Assembly (NCBI GenBank): GCA_963717705.1
Contig: CAVQWT010000008.1
Span: forward strand, 62,001-126,000
DNA: 64,000 bases
Source: CAVQWT01 sp963717705
GTDB lineage: Bacteria; Pseudomonadota; Gammaproteobacteria; Burkholderiales; Casimicrobiaceae
Reading direction: 5' to 3'
Shown one piece after another: positions 8,026 to 16,030 of this stretch; position 1 is the stretch's first letter; each line of letters opens with the position of its first letter. The notes below the pieces were generated by a model. It ran no database searches. It was not told the origin of the DNA and saw only the letters and a list, made by a program, of their open reading frames with translations. A program made the position numbers and the translations under genes.

Positions 8026-8805
8026 GTGAAGGCGCCCATCGACACCCCCCTCGCCTGCGCCGCCGTGACCGACCTGCCGTCGGCGCTGATCGGAAAGCTG
8101 CGCCGCGCGCGCTCGGTCGTCGCGCTCACCGGCGGCGGACTCGCCGCCGAGTCCGGCGTCCCCTCGCTGTCCGCGGCGCGCACCGGCATGTGGGCCGGCT
8201 TCGATCCGCTCGAGCTCGCGACACCGGCAGCGTTCGCCCGCAACCCGAAGCTGGTCTGGGACTGGTACGCGTGGCGGCGGGAGCTGCTCGCGGACATCGC
8301 CCCCGGCGCCGGCCATGTAGCGCTGGCGGAGCTCGCCCGGCACGTGCCCGAGTGCCTCGTCGTGACGCTCAACGTCGACGGGCTGCACCAGCGCGCGGGC
8401 ACCACCCGCATCGTCGAGCTGCACGGAAACCTGCAGCGTGCGCGCTGCTCGCGCGACGGCACGCCGGCGGCGACCTGGGACGACTCCAGCCCGCGCGTCG
8501 CCCCCGCCTGCGCCGATTGCGGCGCGCCGCTGCGGCCGGACGTCGTCTGGTTCGACGAGAGCATCGCCGACGACGTCGTCGCCACCGTCGAGCGCGCAGC
8601 TCGAGCCTGCGACCTGCTGCTGGTCGTCGGCACCGCGGCCGAGGCGTATCCGGCGGCGCTGCTGCCCGCCTACGCGCATCACCACGGCGCGACGGTCGTC
8701 GAAGTCAACGCGCGCGAGACGCGCCTGACGCCACGCGTCGACGTCTCGCTGCGCGGACCTGCCGCCGCCGTCCTCCCGGCGCTGGTCCGCGCCGCGTTCG
8801 GCTAG
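8026..8805 (+). CDS. Sir2-family NAD-dependent deacylase with degenerate motifs
   Basis: A 259-residue protein of sirtuin architecture: Rossmann core plus small zinc module. Recognised elements are the first NAD loop G-G-G-L-A-A-E-S-G-V-P-S-L-S (residues 36-49), L-N-V-D-G-L-H-Q-R-A-G (115-125), E-L-H-G-N-L with the catalytic His133, zinc-module cysteines C141, C162 and C165, R-P-D-V-V-W-F-D-E (170-178) and V-G-T-A (201-204). Several key positions differ from the family: GAG is GGG, the P-x-F-R end of the loop is P-S-L-S, the TQN Gln is Leu115, GTS is GTA, and the second zinc cysteine is missing. His133, Asn116 and Asp118 are kept. The start is GTG at 8026; an in-frame GTG 13 codons later is an alternative. 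Activity is uncertain. Confidence 0.85.
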   Translation: MKAPIDTPLACAAVTDLPSALIGKLRRARSVVALTGGGLAAESGVPSLSAARTGMWAGFDPLELATPAAFARNPKLVWDWYAWRRELLADIAPGAGHVALAELARHVPECLVVTLNVDGLHQRAGTTRIVELHGNLQRARCSRDGTPAATWDDSSPRVAPACADCGAPLRPDVVWFDESIADDVVATVERAARACDLLLVVGTAAEAYPAALLPAYAHHHGATVVEVNARETRLTPRVDVSLRGPAAAVLPALVRAAFG

Positions 8806-8842
8806 CAGGCGCGGCGCGCGCCGGCTGCCTGCAGTCCCCGGG

Positions 8843-8860
8843 GCGGCGGCTGGCCGCCGC
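8843..8860. terminator. GC hairpin between convergent sirtuin and MFS-acyltransferase genes
   Basis: GCGGCGGC (8843-8850) pairs perfectly with GCCGCCGC (8853-8860) over a TG turn. It lies in the 102-nt convergent gap and has no T-run on either side. A terminator or transcript-end hairpin is likely but unproven. Confidence 0.35.
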
Positions 8861-8907
8861 AGCGTCGGACCGTGCCGCGGCCCGCAACCTGCCGTTCCCG
8901 CGACCGG

Positions 8908-10791
8908 CTACCTCCGCTCGCCGCGCAGCGCGAGAACCGCGGCGTGCAATCGGTCGGGCGATGCTTCCTGCGGCGGGATCGGCGTGCCGACGACGAGCGC
9001 GATGCGCGAGAAGACGCCGCGCACGCGGCGCATCGCCCTTCCCTCGTGCGACCGGCTGAAGAAGCTTCCCCACAGCCCGGACAGCGCCATCGGGATCACC
9101 GGCACCGGCGTCGCGGCGACGATCTGCTGCACGCCGGGCCGGAAGGGATTCATCTCGCCCGTGTCGGTGAGCTTGCCCTCGGGGAAGATGCCGACGATCT
9201 CGCCGGCCTCGAGCGCCTCCCGCGCGCTGGCGAACGCCTGGTCCTTCATCGCCGGGTCCTCCTTCGCCGGCGCGATCGGGATCGTGCGCATGGTGCGGAA
9301 GATGAACGACAGCAGCGGCACCCGGAAGATCCGGTGGTCCATGACGAAGCGGATCGGCCGCCGGACGGTGGCGGCAATGACGACGGCGTCGACGTAGCTG
9401 ACGTGGTTGCAGACGATCACGCAGGGACCGTCTTCCGGCAGGTGGTCGAGACCCTCCTTGCGCACGCGGTAGAACGTGTGCACCAGCATCCACGCGAGGA
9501 AGCGCATCAGGAATTCGGGGACGAGCCCGTAGATGAACAGCGCGACCGCCGCGTTCATCAGCCCGGTGACGAGGAAGAGCTCGGGGATCGTCAGCCCCGT
9601 CGCCAGCAGCGCGACGGCCAGCAGCGCCGAGACGACCATGAACAGCGCGTTGAGGATGTTGTTGGCGGCGATGATGCGCGACCGGTGCGACGGCGCGCTG
9701 CGCTCCTGGATCAGCGCGTACAGCGGCACGATGTAGAAGCCGCCGAACAGGCCGATCAGCACCAGGTCGGCGGCGACGCGCCAGTGCCGCGGCTCGGACA
9801 GGAACAGCGCCAGCCCGCCGGTGCCGTGGGCCGTGAGGCCCCGGCTCGCCCACCACAGGTCGACGGCGAACAGCGTGAGGCCGATCGACCCGAACGGGAC
9901 CAGTCCCAGCTCGACCTTGCGTCCCGACAGTCGCTCGCACAGCAGCGAGCCCATACCGATGCCGACGGAGAACAGCGCCAGCAGCATCGTCACCACCGTC
10001 GCATTGCCGCCGAGGACGTCGCGTGCGAAACCGGCGAACTGTGCGAGGAACGTCGCCCCGTAGAACCAGAACCACGAGATGCCGAGCATCGACAGCCAGA
10101 CCACGCGGTTGCCCTGGGCGAAGCGGAGGTTCTTCCAGGTCTCGGTGAAGGGGTTCCAGTTGATCCGGAGGTCGGGGTCGACGGCGGGCGTGTGCGGGAT
10201 GCCGCGGCTCGCGAGCCAGCCGACGACCGCGACGGCGATCGCCAGCGCGCCGGCCCAGACGGGGCCGTCGGGCTCGATCGCGACGATCAGGCCGCCGGCG
10301 ATGGTGCCCAGCAGGATCGCGACGAAGGTCCCCATCTCGACCAGCCCGTTGCCGCCGACGAGTTCCTCGTTCGACAGGTGCTGCGGCAGGATCGCGTACT
10401 TGACCGGGCCGAACAGCGTCGAGTGCACGCCCATCAGCGCCAGCGCCACGAACAGCAGCACGAGGCTGCGTTGCCAGAACGCGACCAGGCCGACGACCAT
10501 GATCGCGATCTCGAACAGCTTGATCCAGCGGATCAGCCGCGACTTCTCGTACTTGTCGGCGATCTGCCCCGACGTGGCCGAGAACAGCACGAACGGCAGG
10601 ATGAACACGGCGCCCGCGAGGTTGACCAACGCGTTGGGATGCAGCGTGGTCATCGACGCCGCCTGGAACGCGACGAAGATGATCAGCGCGTTCTTGTAGA
10701 TGTTGTCGTTGCCCGCGCCCAGGAACTGCGTCCAGAAGAACGGGGCGAAGCGGCGCTGCTGCAGGAGGTCGAACTGGTTCGGTGCGTGCAT
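8908..10791 (-). CDS. LplT-like MFS transporter fused to PlsC-type acyltransferase
   Basis: A 627-residue inner-membrane protein. Residues 1-430 form a 12-helix major-facilitator unit of the lysophospholipid transporter (LplT) type. The early G-A-G-N-D-N-I-Y-K-N-A segment and the G-V-H-S-T-L-F-G-P-V-K-Y stretch are typical. Residues about 440-627 are a 1-acyl-sn-glycerol-3-phosphate acyltransferase domain with N-H-V-S-Y-V-D-A (462-469, NHxxxxD catalytic box) and F-P-E-G-K-L-T (536-542). It probably flips lysophospholipid inward and re-acylates it. In E. coli the transporter (LplT) and acyltransferase/ligase (Aas) are separate, and no acyl-ACP ligase domain is present here. The gene is divergent from thyA. 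Confidence 0.9.
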   Translation of the reverse strand: MHAPNQFDLLQQRRFAPFFWTQFLGAGNDNIYKNALIIFVAFQAASMTTLHPNALVNLAGAVFILPFVLFSATSGQIADKYEKSRLIRWIKLFEIAIMVVGLVAFWQRSLVLLFVALALMGVHSTLFGPVKYAILPQHLSNEELVGGNGLVEMGTFVAILLGTIAGGLIVAIEPDGPVWAGALAIAVAVVGWLASRGIPHTPAVDPDLRINWNPFTETWKNLRFAQGNRVVWLSMLGISWFWFYGATFLAQFAGFARDVLGGNATVVTMLLALFSVGIGMGSLLCERLSGRKVELGLVPFGSIGLTLFAVDLWWASRGLTAHGTGGLALFLSEPRHWRVAADLVLIGLFGGFYIVPLYALIQERSAPSHRSRIIAANNILNALFMVVSALLAVALLATGLTIPELFLVTGLMNAAVALFIYGLVPEFLMRFLAWMLVHTFYRVRKEGLDHLPEDGPCVIVCNHVSYVDAVVIAATVRRPIRFVMDHRIFRVPLLSFIFRTMRTIPIAPAKEDPAMKDQAFASAREALEAGEIVGIFPEGKLTDTGEMNPFRPGVQQIVAATPVPVIPMALSGLWGSFFSRSHEGRAMRRVRGVFSRIALVVGTPIPPQEASPDRLHAAVLALRGERR

Positions 10792-10890
10792 TGGACGGCC
10801 GGTGGCGGGCGCGGAGGCGGGAGCTGTCGCGGAGCTTGCTTGACACGGCGCGTTCCGACAAGGGCCCCTCGCCCCGGCGCCGCGTTCCGC

Positions 10891-10896
10891 TAGAAT
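10891..10896 (+). promoter_or_regulatory. thyA -10 box
   Basis: TAGAAT lies 38 nt upstream of the thyA ATG and has no clear -35. A separate TTGACA at 10840-10845 is too far upstream to pair with it. Confidence 0.4.
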
Positions 10897-10934
10897 CCGG
10901 CTTCGCCCCGGCCTGCGTCCGCCCCGTCCACTCC

Positions 10935-11729
10935 ATGCGCCAATACCTCGACTTCATGCGGCACGTCCGCGACCACGGTCATCGCAAGGACGACCGGACC
11001 GGGACCGGCACGCTGTCGGTGTTCGGCTACCAGATGCGCTTCGACCTCGGCGCCGGCTTTCCGCTGGTGACGACGAAGAAGGTGCACACCAAGTCCATCG
11101 TCCACGAGCTGCTGTGGTTCCTTCGCGGCGAGACCAACGTGCGCTCGCTGCAGGCCGCAGGCGTGACGATCTGGGACGAGTGGGCCGACGCCGACGGCAA
11201 CCTCGGGCCGGTCTACGGATCGCAGTGGCGCAGCTGGCCGCTGCCCGGCGGCGGCCACGTCGACCAGATCGCCGAGGTCGTCGCGGAAATCCGGCGCAAC
11301 CCGGATTCCCGGCGGCTGATCGTCTCGGCCTGGAACGTCGGCGAGATCCCGAAGATGAAGCTGCCGCCCTGCCACGCGTTCTTCCAGTTCTACGTGGCCG
11401 GCGGGCGGCTCTCGTGCCAGCTCTACCAGCGCAGCTGCGACATCTTCCTCGGCGTGCCCTTCAACATCGCGTCGTACGCGCTGCTGACGCACCTGGTCGC
11501 GCAGCAGTGCGACCTCGGCGTCGGCGATTTCGTCTGGACCGGCGGCGACTGCCACCTCTACCTCAACCACCTCGAGCAGGTCGACACGCAGCTCGCCCGC
11601 GAGCCGTTTGCCCTGCCCCGCCTCGTGCTGCACCGGCGGCCGCCGACGGTGTTCGACTACGCTTACGAGGACATCGAGATCGCCGGCTACCAGTCGCACG
11701 CGGGAATCAGGGCGCCGGTCGCGGTTTGA
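10935..11729 (+). CDS. thyA: Thymidylate synthase
   Basis: A 264-residue enzyme, exactly the E. coli length, that converts dUMP to dTMP using methylene-tetrahydrofolate. The start is the ATG giving M-R-Q-Y-L-D-F-M-R-H; a longer upstream frame exists, but only this start matches the family. Motifs seen are R-T-G-T-G-T-L-S-V-F-G, F-P-L-V-T-T-K-K, E-L-L-W-F-L-R-G, the active-site L-P-P-C-H-A-F-F-Q-F-Y-V with the nucleophilic Cys, and R-S-C-D-I-F-L-G-V-P-F-N-I-A-S-Y. The C-terminus ends A-P-V-A-V, against the usual A-P-V-A-I. It works with dihydrofolate reductase, encoded 4.3 kb downstream. Confidence 0.98.
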   Translation: MRQYLDFMRHVRDHGHRKDDRTGTGTLSVFGYQMRFDLGAGFPLVTTKKVHTKSIVHELLWFLRGETNVRSLQAAGVTIWDEWADADGNLGPVYGSQWRSWPLPGGGHVDQIAEVVAEIRRNPDSRRLIVSAWNVGEIPKMKLPPCHAFFQFYVAGGRLSCQLYQRSCDIFLGVPFNIASYALLTHLVAQQCDLGVGDFVWTGGDCHLYLNHLEQVDTQLAREPFALPRLVLHRRPPTVFDYAYEDIEIAGYQSHAGIRAPVAV

Positions 11730-11730
11730 C

Positions 11731-11764
11731 CAAAAAAAAACCCGCCGGGAGGAAGTTAGCGGGC
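11731..11764 (-). terminator. Intrinsic terminator on the minus strand after the 55-residue gene
   Basis: Read on the minus strand, CCCGC and GCGGG (11763-11759 and 11745-11741), with a possible extra G-U pair, form a short stem over a 13-nt loop. A run of nine T follows (the A9 tract at 11732-11740). The orientation suits a minus-strand transcript, not thyA. Confidence 0.6.
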
Positions 11765-11808
11765 AAGGGGGATCGTTCCGGGCGTATCGCCCCCGGACGG
11801 CGGCGACG

Positions 11809-11976
11809 TCAGACGACCGAGCGCGCGGCGCTTACCCGATCGGCCAGCGCGTCGAGCGCGGCCTGCTGCGACGGCGACGGGGCGTCGTCCTCGAAACGGG
11901 CGGACGCCGAAATGTCCTCGTCGTTCGACGGCGCGGCCAGCCAGTGCTGGGCGAAGTCGGGCGAGAAGCTGTCCAT
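11809..11976 (-). CDS. Small acidic hypothetical protein (55 residues)
   Basis: The ATG at 11974-11976 opens a 55-codon frame reading M-D-S-F-S-P-D-F-A-Q-H-W-L-A-A and ending S-V-V-stop. It is rich in Asp/Glu and Ala, with a short acidic centre (N-D-E-D-I-S) and an A-L-D-A-L-A-D-R-V amphipathic C-terminal stretch. There is no membrane segment, Cys, or domain I recognise. Support for a real gene comes from high third-position GC across the frame and a minus-strand terminator 45 nt beyond the stop. No good Shine-Dalgarno is visible. It follows glrR on the same strand after about 300 nt, so it may have its own promoter or be read through from glrR. The function is unknown. Confidence 0.6.
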   Translation of the reverse strand: MDSFSPDFAQHWLAAPSNDEDISASARFEDDAPSPSQQAALDALADRVSAARSVV

Positions 11977-12172
11977 GGTCGGAGTCCGGTGGGGTTCGAT
12001 TGCTTGCGCCCGATATCAAGCAATCGTCGTGCCATCGCCGCGACGATGGCTGGCCACTCGCGTGCCCGCGGCCCGATTCGCCGAAGTCTCCCTATGAAGG
12101 CGCGCGACGGCCGGGCGGCCTGCGCATCGGCATGGCGGTCGCATAGCCGCAGCCGGCCGCCCGCGGATGTCG

Positions 12173-12223
12173 CGTTATGCAGACAGCATAACGGCGGACG
12201 CAGTCAAGCCATTGAATACAATG
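12173..12223. promoter_or_regulatory. Two inverted repeats upstream of the 55-residue gene
   Basis: CGTTATGC (12173-12180) and GCATAACG (12186-12193) form a perfect 8-bp inverted repeat with a 5-nt spacer. Nearby CATTG and CAATG (12210-12214 and 12219-12223) form a second, shorter repeat. Both are in an AT-rich patch within the 303-nt gap between glrR and the small gene. A minus-strand TTGACT lies between them. A regulated promoter is plausible; the rest of the gap shows nothing. Confidence 0.35.
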
Positions 12224-12279
12224 AAATAACGTTGTCGCCCCGCGGCGACAGCGCGCGACGGCCACGCGCCACGGCGGTG

Positions 12280-13638
12280 TCAGCCCTTGCCTTCCTTGAA
12301 CATCCCCGGCTCGAGGTGGTGGCGCTGCAGCAGCTTGTAGAACTCGGTGCGGTTGCGCTTGGCCATCGCCGCGGCCTGGGTGACGTTGCCGCCGGTAATC
12401 TTAAGCAGGCGCACGAGATAGTCGCGCTCGAAGGTCTTGCGTGCCTCCTCGAACGGGATCAACGCGCTGGCGTCCTCGCGCAGCGCCGTCTGCACCAGCG
12501 TGGCCGGGATGACGGTGGTCGTCGCCAGCGCGACCGCCTGCTCGAGCAGGTTCAGCAGCTGCCGGACGTTGCCGGGCCAGGGTGCGGCGATCAGCATCGC
12601 CATCGCTTCCGGCGCCAGCGACAGCGCGGGCCGCTTGTAGCGCTCGGCCAGCTTGCGCAGGAAGTGGGTCGCGAGCAGCGGGATGTCCTCGCGCCGTTCG
12701 GCCAGGTCCGGCAGCTTCAGCGACACGACGTTGAGCCGGTAGTAGAGGTCCTCGCGAAACTGGCCCGCGGCCCTGGCCGCGTCGAGGTCGCGATGGGTCG
12801 CGGAAATCACCCGCACGTCGACCGGGATCTGCTGCGTCGCGCCGACCGGCCGCACCTCGCCCTCCTGCAGCACGCGCAGCAGCTTGACCTGCAGCGCCAG
12901 CGGCATGTCGCCGATCTCGTCGAGCAGCAGCGTGCCTCCGTCGGCGGTCTGGAACAGGCCCTTGTGCGCCTGCACGGCGCCGGTGAATGCCCCGCGGGCG
13001 TGGCCGAACAGCTCCGATTCGAGCAGCTCCGCGGGGATCGCGCCGCAGTTGACGGCGACGAACGGCTTGTCGCGGCGCGGGCTCGCGCGGTGGATCGCGC
13101 GCGCCAGCAGTTCCTTGCCGGTCCCCGACTCGCCGTAGATCAGCACGCTGGCGTCGGAGTCGGCGACGAGCTTCGCCTGCCGCAGCAGGTCCTCCATCTG
13201 CGGGCTGCGGGTGATGATGCCCTCGCGCCACGCGCCGCCGGTCTCGTCGGTGCCGGTCGGGTCGTTGCCCGCGACCTTGAGCGCCGCCGCGACCTTGGCC
13301 AGCAGGTCCTGGCTGTCGAACGGCTTGGTCAGGAATCCGAACACGCCCTGCTGCGTCGCGGCGACCGCGTCGGGGATCGTGCCGTGCGCGGTCAGGATGA
13401 TGACCGGCAGCGACGGGTGCTGCCGGTGTATGGCCTCGAACAGCTGCATGCCGTCGATGCCGGGCATCCTGAGGTCGGTGACGACGATGCCCGGCCGGGC
13501 GATCGCCAGCGCCGCGAGCGCCGTCTCGCCGCTGTCGGCGGTGCGCACCCGATACCCGGCCGAGACCAGGCGCAGGCTGATGAGCTTGAGCAGGTCGGGA
13601 TCGTCGTCGACCAGCAGGATGTCGTCGGAGCGTTTCAT
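12280..13638 (-). CDS. glrR: Sigma-54-dependent response regulator GlrR (QseF)
   Basis: A 452-residue transcription activator. The receiver domain (residues 5-120) has the acidic pair D-D-D at 11-13, phospho-acceptor Asp55 in V-V-T-D-L-R-M-P-G, and the conserved K in F-L-T-K-P-F. The AAA+ domain (about 150-385) has Walker A G-E-S-G-T-G-K-E, the sigma-54 contact loop G-A-F-T-G-A, and Walker B L-L-L-D-E-I-G-D. A C-terminal Fis-type helix-turn-helix includes G-N-V-T-Q-A-A. It is the last gene of glrK-qseG-glrR. In E. coli GlrR drives the sRNA gene glmY and rpoE; no such targets are seen in this window. Confidence 0.93.
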   Translation of the reverse strand: MKRSDDILLVDDDPDLLKLISLRLVSAGYRVRTADSGETALAALAIARPGIVVTDLRMPGIDGMQLFEAIHRQHPSLPVIILTAHGTIPDAVAATQQGVFGFLTKPFDSQDLLAKVAAALKVAGNDPTGTDETGGAWREGIITRSPQMEDLLRQAKLVADSDASVLIYGESGTGKELLARAIHRASPRRDKPFVAVNCGAIPAELLESELFGHARGAFTGAVQAHKGLFQTADGGTLLLDEIGDMPLALQVKLLRVLQEGEVRPVGATQQIPVDVRVISATHRDLDAARAAGQFREDLYYRLNVVSLKLPDLAERREDIPLLATHFLRKLAERYKRPALSLAPEAMAMLIAAPWPGNVRQLLNLLEQAVALATTTVIPATLVQTALREDASALIPFEEARKTFERDYLVRLLKITGGNVTQAAAMAKRNRTEFYKLLQRHHLEPGMFKEGKG

Positions 13639-13668
13639 GTTTGTCGTGATCGTCGCGGTCGGTCGCCG

Positions 13669-14472
13669 CTAGCGGCCGCCGCCGGAGCCGCCGCCGGAGC
13701 CGCCGCCGGAACCCCCGTCGCCGCCGCTGCGCACGCGGTCGCGCAGGAGGTTGCGCTCCATCGCGCGAAGGGCCTCGAGCTTCTGGACCAGCGCGTCCGC
13801 CTTCTGCTGCTCGTCGCGGACGGCCCGCAGGCGCTCCTGCACCTGCGCCTGCAGCACCGCGGCGAGCGTGCGCTGGGGCGACCCGGCGGGCGACGGGCCC
13901 TTGAGAACATTGTCGAGGAGCTGCTGCGCGCGCTGGTCGTCGGCCGGTCCCGCGCGGCCCAGCGTGTAGAGCATCGCGAGCCGGATGCGGTTGGCGTCGT
14001 TGCGGCTGCGGGTCAGCGCCTGCGTGGCGGCCGCGGTCTCGCGGCGAATTTCGTCGGCATTGAGCCCGGTGAAACGCGCCAGGTCCGCCAGCAGCGCCGC
14101 CAGCAGCTGCTCTTCGCTGGGTTCCAACGGCGGCGGCACGGCCACGGGTGCGGTGACCGTTGGCGCGGGCACCGCCGCCGGTCCGGCGATTCCCCGGCCG
14201 GGGTCCGGACGCGCGGGCGCCGGTTCGGGTGCAGAGGTCGCCGGCGTGTCGGCAGGCAGCTCGATCGGCGGCTCAACCGGCTCGATCGGCGGGTACTCGA
14301 CCATGGGCACCGGCGGCGGCACCGCCGCCAGCAGCGCCGCGTCGTACTCGTCGTCGGTCGCGGCGGGCAGCGGCATCTGGGCGGGCGTCGCGCAGCCGCC
14401 CGCTACAAGCGCGAGCAGCAGCAATGCGCCCAGGCGCGGCGATCGCCACCCGGTAGCGCGGCGCACCGTCAC
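13669..14472 (-). CDS. QseG-like lipoprotein
   Basis: A 267-residue protein with a lipoprotein signal (L-A-L-V-A-G-G-C, lipidated Cys about residue 27), followed by a Pro/Ala/Glu-rich spacer (residues about 50-135). The helical part includes E-E-Q-L-L-A-A-L-L-A-D and a likely coiled coil (A-V-R-D-E-Q-Q-K-A-D-A-L-V-Q-K-L-E-A-L). The C-terminal tail is almost only Gly and Ser (repeated G-G-G-S). Position between glrK and glrR, with a 4-nt overlap with glrK, identifies it as the QseG/YfhG counterpart, an outer-membrane lipoprotein that tunes the kinase. The sequence alone is weak evidence. The Pro-rich spacer and Gly/Ser tail are unusual. Confidence 0.7.
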   Translation of the reverse strand: MTVRRATGWRSPRLGALLLLALVAGGCATPAQMPLPAATDDEYDAALLAAVPPPVPMVEYPPIEPVEPPIELPADTPATSAPEPAPARPDPGRGIAGPAAVPAPTVTAPVAVPPPLEPSEEQLLAALLADLARFTGLNADEIRRETAAATQALTRSRNDANRIRLAMLYTLGRAGPADDQRAQQLLDNVLKGPSPAGSPQRTLAAVLQAQVQERLRAVRDEQQKADALVQKLEALRAMERNLLRDRVRSGGDGGSGGGSGGGSGGGR

Positions 14473-15995
14473 GTAACCCCCCTCGGGGTGGTGGTCGTCG
14501 CGTCGCGCTGGCGCGGAACTCCCGACCCCATGTCCGCACCCCGGGCCACGGGCGTGATCGTCGCGTCCCCGAGCGCCAGCGGCAGCATCAGCCGGAACCG
14601 CGCGCCACGCTTGCCGTCCCGCCGGTCGCCGACTTCGATGCGGCCGCCATGCGCCAGCGCGTACTCGCGCGCAATCGCGAGGCCCAGTCCAGAACCCTTG
14701 ACGCGTCCGTCGACCGGCGCCTTGCCCTGGTAGAACGAATCGAAAATGTGGTCACGCTCCGCCGGATCGACCCCGTGGCCCTGGTCGACGACGTCGAGGA
14801 CGGCGATGCCGTCGGCAACGGCGAGGTCGAGGCGGATGACACCCGAGCGCGGCGAATACTTCACCGCATTCGAGACGAGGTTGTCGACGACAGTGCGCAA
14901 CTTCTCTCCGTCACCGGTCACCAGCGCCGGCGCCAGCTTCGCATCGAACGTGATCATCCGCGCGAATGCCGCGAGCTTGTGCTCTCGCATGACCCGGCGG
15001 ACGACGTCGGGCAGGTGCACCGGCCCGACCGTCGCCGGCTCCATCGCGCGCGTCTGGTGATATTTCAGCAGGTCTTCGATCAGCTTCTGCAGCGACAGCG
15101 TGTTCTCGCGGACGATCCGGACGATGTCCTTCTGCTGCGGCGACAGCGTGCCGCCCACGTTGTCGCGCAGGAGCTCGGCGCCTTCGCGCACCGCGGTGAG
15201 CGGCGTCTTGAGCTCGTGCGAGACATGGCGCAGGAAACGGTTCTGCTGCTCCTCGAGGTCGGAAAGCCGCGCCCGCAGCCACTCGAGCCGCTGCCCGAGG
15301 TAGCGCAGGTCCTGCGGACCGTTGACCTCGATCGCATGGCTGAAGTCGGCGGTGCCGAGCTGGCGGATCGCCTGGTCGAGCTGGCGGATGGGGCGCGCGA
15401 TCAGCACCGCGAACAGGATCGCCAGTGCCACGGCGATGCCGGCGGTGGCGACGGCGAGCCATGTCCACTTCTGCCGTCCCGCCGCCGCGGTCTTGGCGAG
15501 ATCCTCCGTCGCGCGATCGGTGAGCGCGCGCGCGGCGACCTGCAGCGACTGCGCGCCGTCGGCGAGCCGCGCGTAGCCCTCGGCAAGCTGCAGCTGCGCA
15601 TCCGCGCCCCGCTCCCGCGTCGCGAGCCGCTCGGCCAGCCGGCCCTCGCTCGCGTTCAGCGCGGCGAGCGTGGCGGCCTGCGCCGGCTCGAGCGGAAGCT
15701 GCGCCAGGGCGCGCGCGGCCTGGCTGAATTCCTGGCGCACGCGGCCGTAGTCATCGAGCAGCGCCGCGTCGTCGAGGATCAGATACTGGCGGACGAGGCG
15801 CTCGAGCGTGACCGAATGCTCGTAGAACTGCCGGCTCGCGCGCCCTGCCTGCGCCGCCTGCGTCACCGCCTGCTGCGCCTGCGACTGCAGCCGGTCGAGG
15901 GAAAGGATGAGTTCGGCGAGCGCATAGATCAGCGGCAGGCTCACCAGAAGGAAGCCCAGCAGAATGAACTTGAGGAATGACCGCGGGTAGTACAC
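14469..15995 (-). CDS. glrK: Sensor histidine kinase GlrK (QseE)
   Basis: A 508-residue inner-membrane kinase partner of GlrR. The first membrane helix (about residues 7-28) is followed by a helical periplasmic sensor domain rich in Ala/Leu/Gln, then a second helix at about 178-200 and a HAMP segment. The HisKA box is F-L-R-H-V-S-H-E-L-K-T-P-L-T-A-V, with the phospho-accepting His in S-H-E-L-K-T. The HATPase domain contains N-L-V-S-N-A-V-K-Y-S-P and G-S-G-L-G-L-A-I-A. It starts only 35 nt from the divergent folA ATG, so the two promoters must overlap. It is the first gene of the three-gene operon. Confidence 0.92.
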   Translation of the reverse strand: MYYPRSFLKFILLGFLLVSLPLIYALAELILSLDRLQSQAQQAVTQAAQAGRASRQFYEHSVTLERLVRQYLILDDAALLDDYGRVRQEFSQAARALAQLPLEPAQAATLAALNASEGRLAERLATRERGADAQLQLAEGYARLADGAQSLQVAARALTDRATEDLAKTAAAGRQKWTWLAVATAGIAVALAILFAVLIARPIRQLDQAIRQLGTADFSHAIEVNGPQDLRYLGQRLEWLRARLSDLEEQQNRFLRHVSHELKTPLTAVREGAELLRDNVGGTLSPQQKDIVRIVRENTLSLQKLIEDLLKYHQTRAMEPATVGPVHLPDVVRRVMREHKLAAFARMITFDAKLAPALVTGDGEKLRTVVDNLVSNAVKYSPRSGVIRLDLAVADGIAVLDVVDQGHGVDPAERDHIFDSFYQGKAPVDGRVKGSGLGLAIAREYALAHGGRIEVGDRRDGKRGARFRLMLPLALGDATITPVARGADMGSGVPRQRDATTTTPRGVT

Positions 15996-16012
15996 GCGCT
16001 TTGGCCCACCGC

Positions 16013-16018
16013 TATAAT
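16013..16018 (+). promoter_or_regulatory. folA -10 box (near-leaderless)
   Basis: A consensus TATAAT ends 12 nt before the folA ATG, so the transcript would carry about six nucleotides of leader. The -35 area is weak. The box lies in the 35-nt divergent gap with glrK. Confidence 0.55.
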
Positions 16019-16030
16019 CCGCCGGGAATT

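Noticed and set aside
10840..10845. TTGACA as -35 of thyA
   Set aside because: It lies about 45 nt upstream of the only good -10 (TAGAAT at 10891), too far to pair.
14469..15995. Long opposite-strand open frames within glrK and similar genes
   Set aside because: At this GC content, frames antisense to real genes stay open by chance; those seen encode Arg/Ala/Pro-rich low-complexity products without domains.
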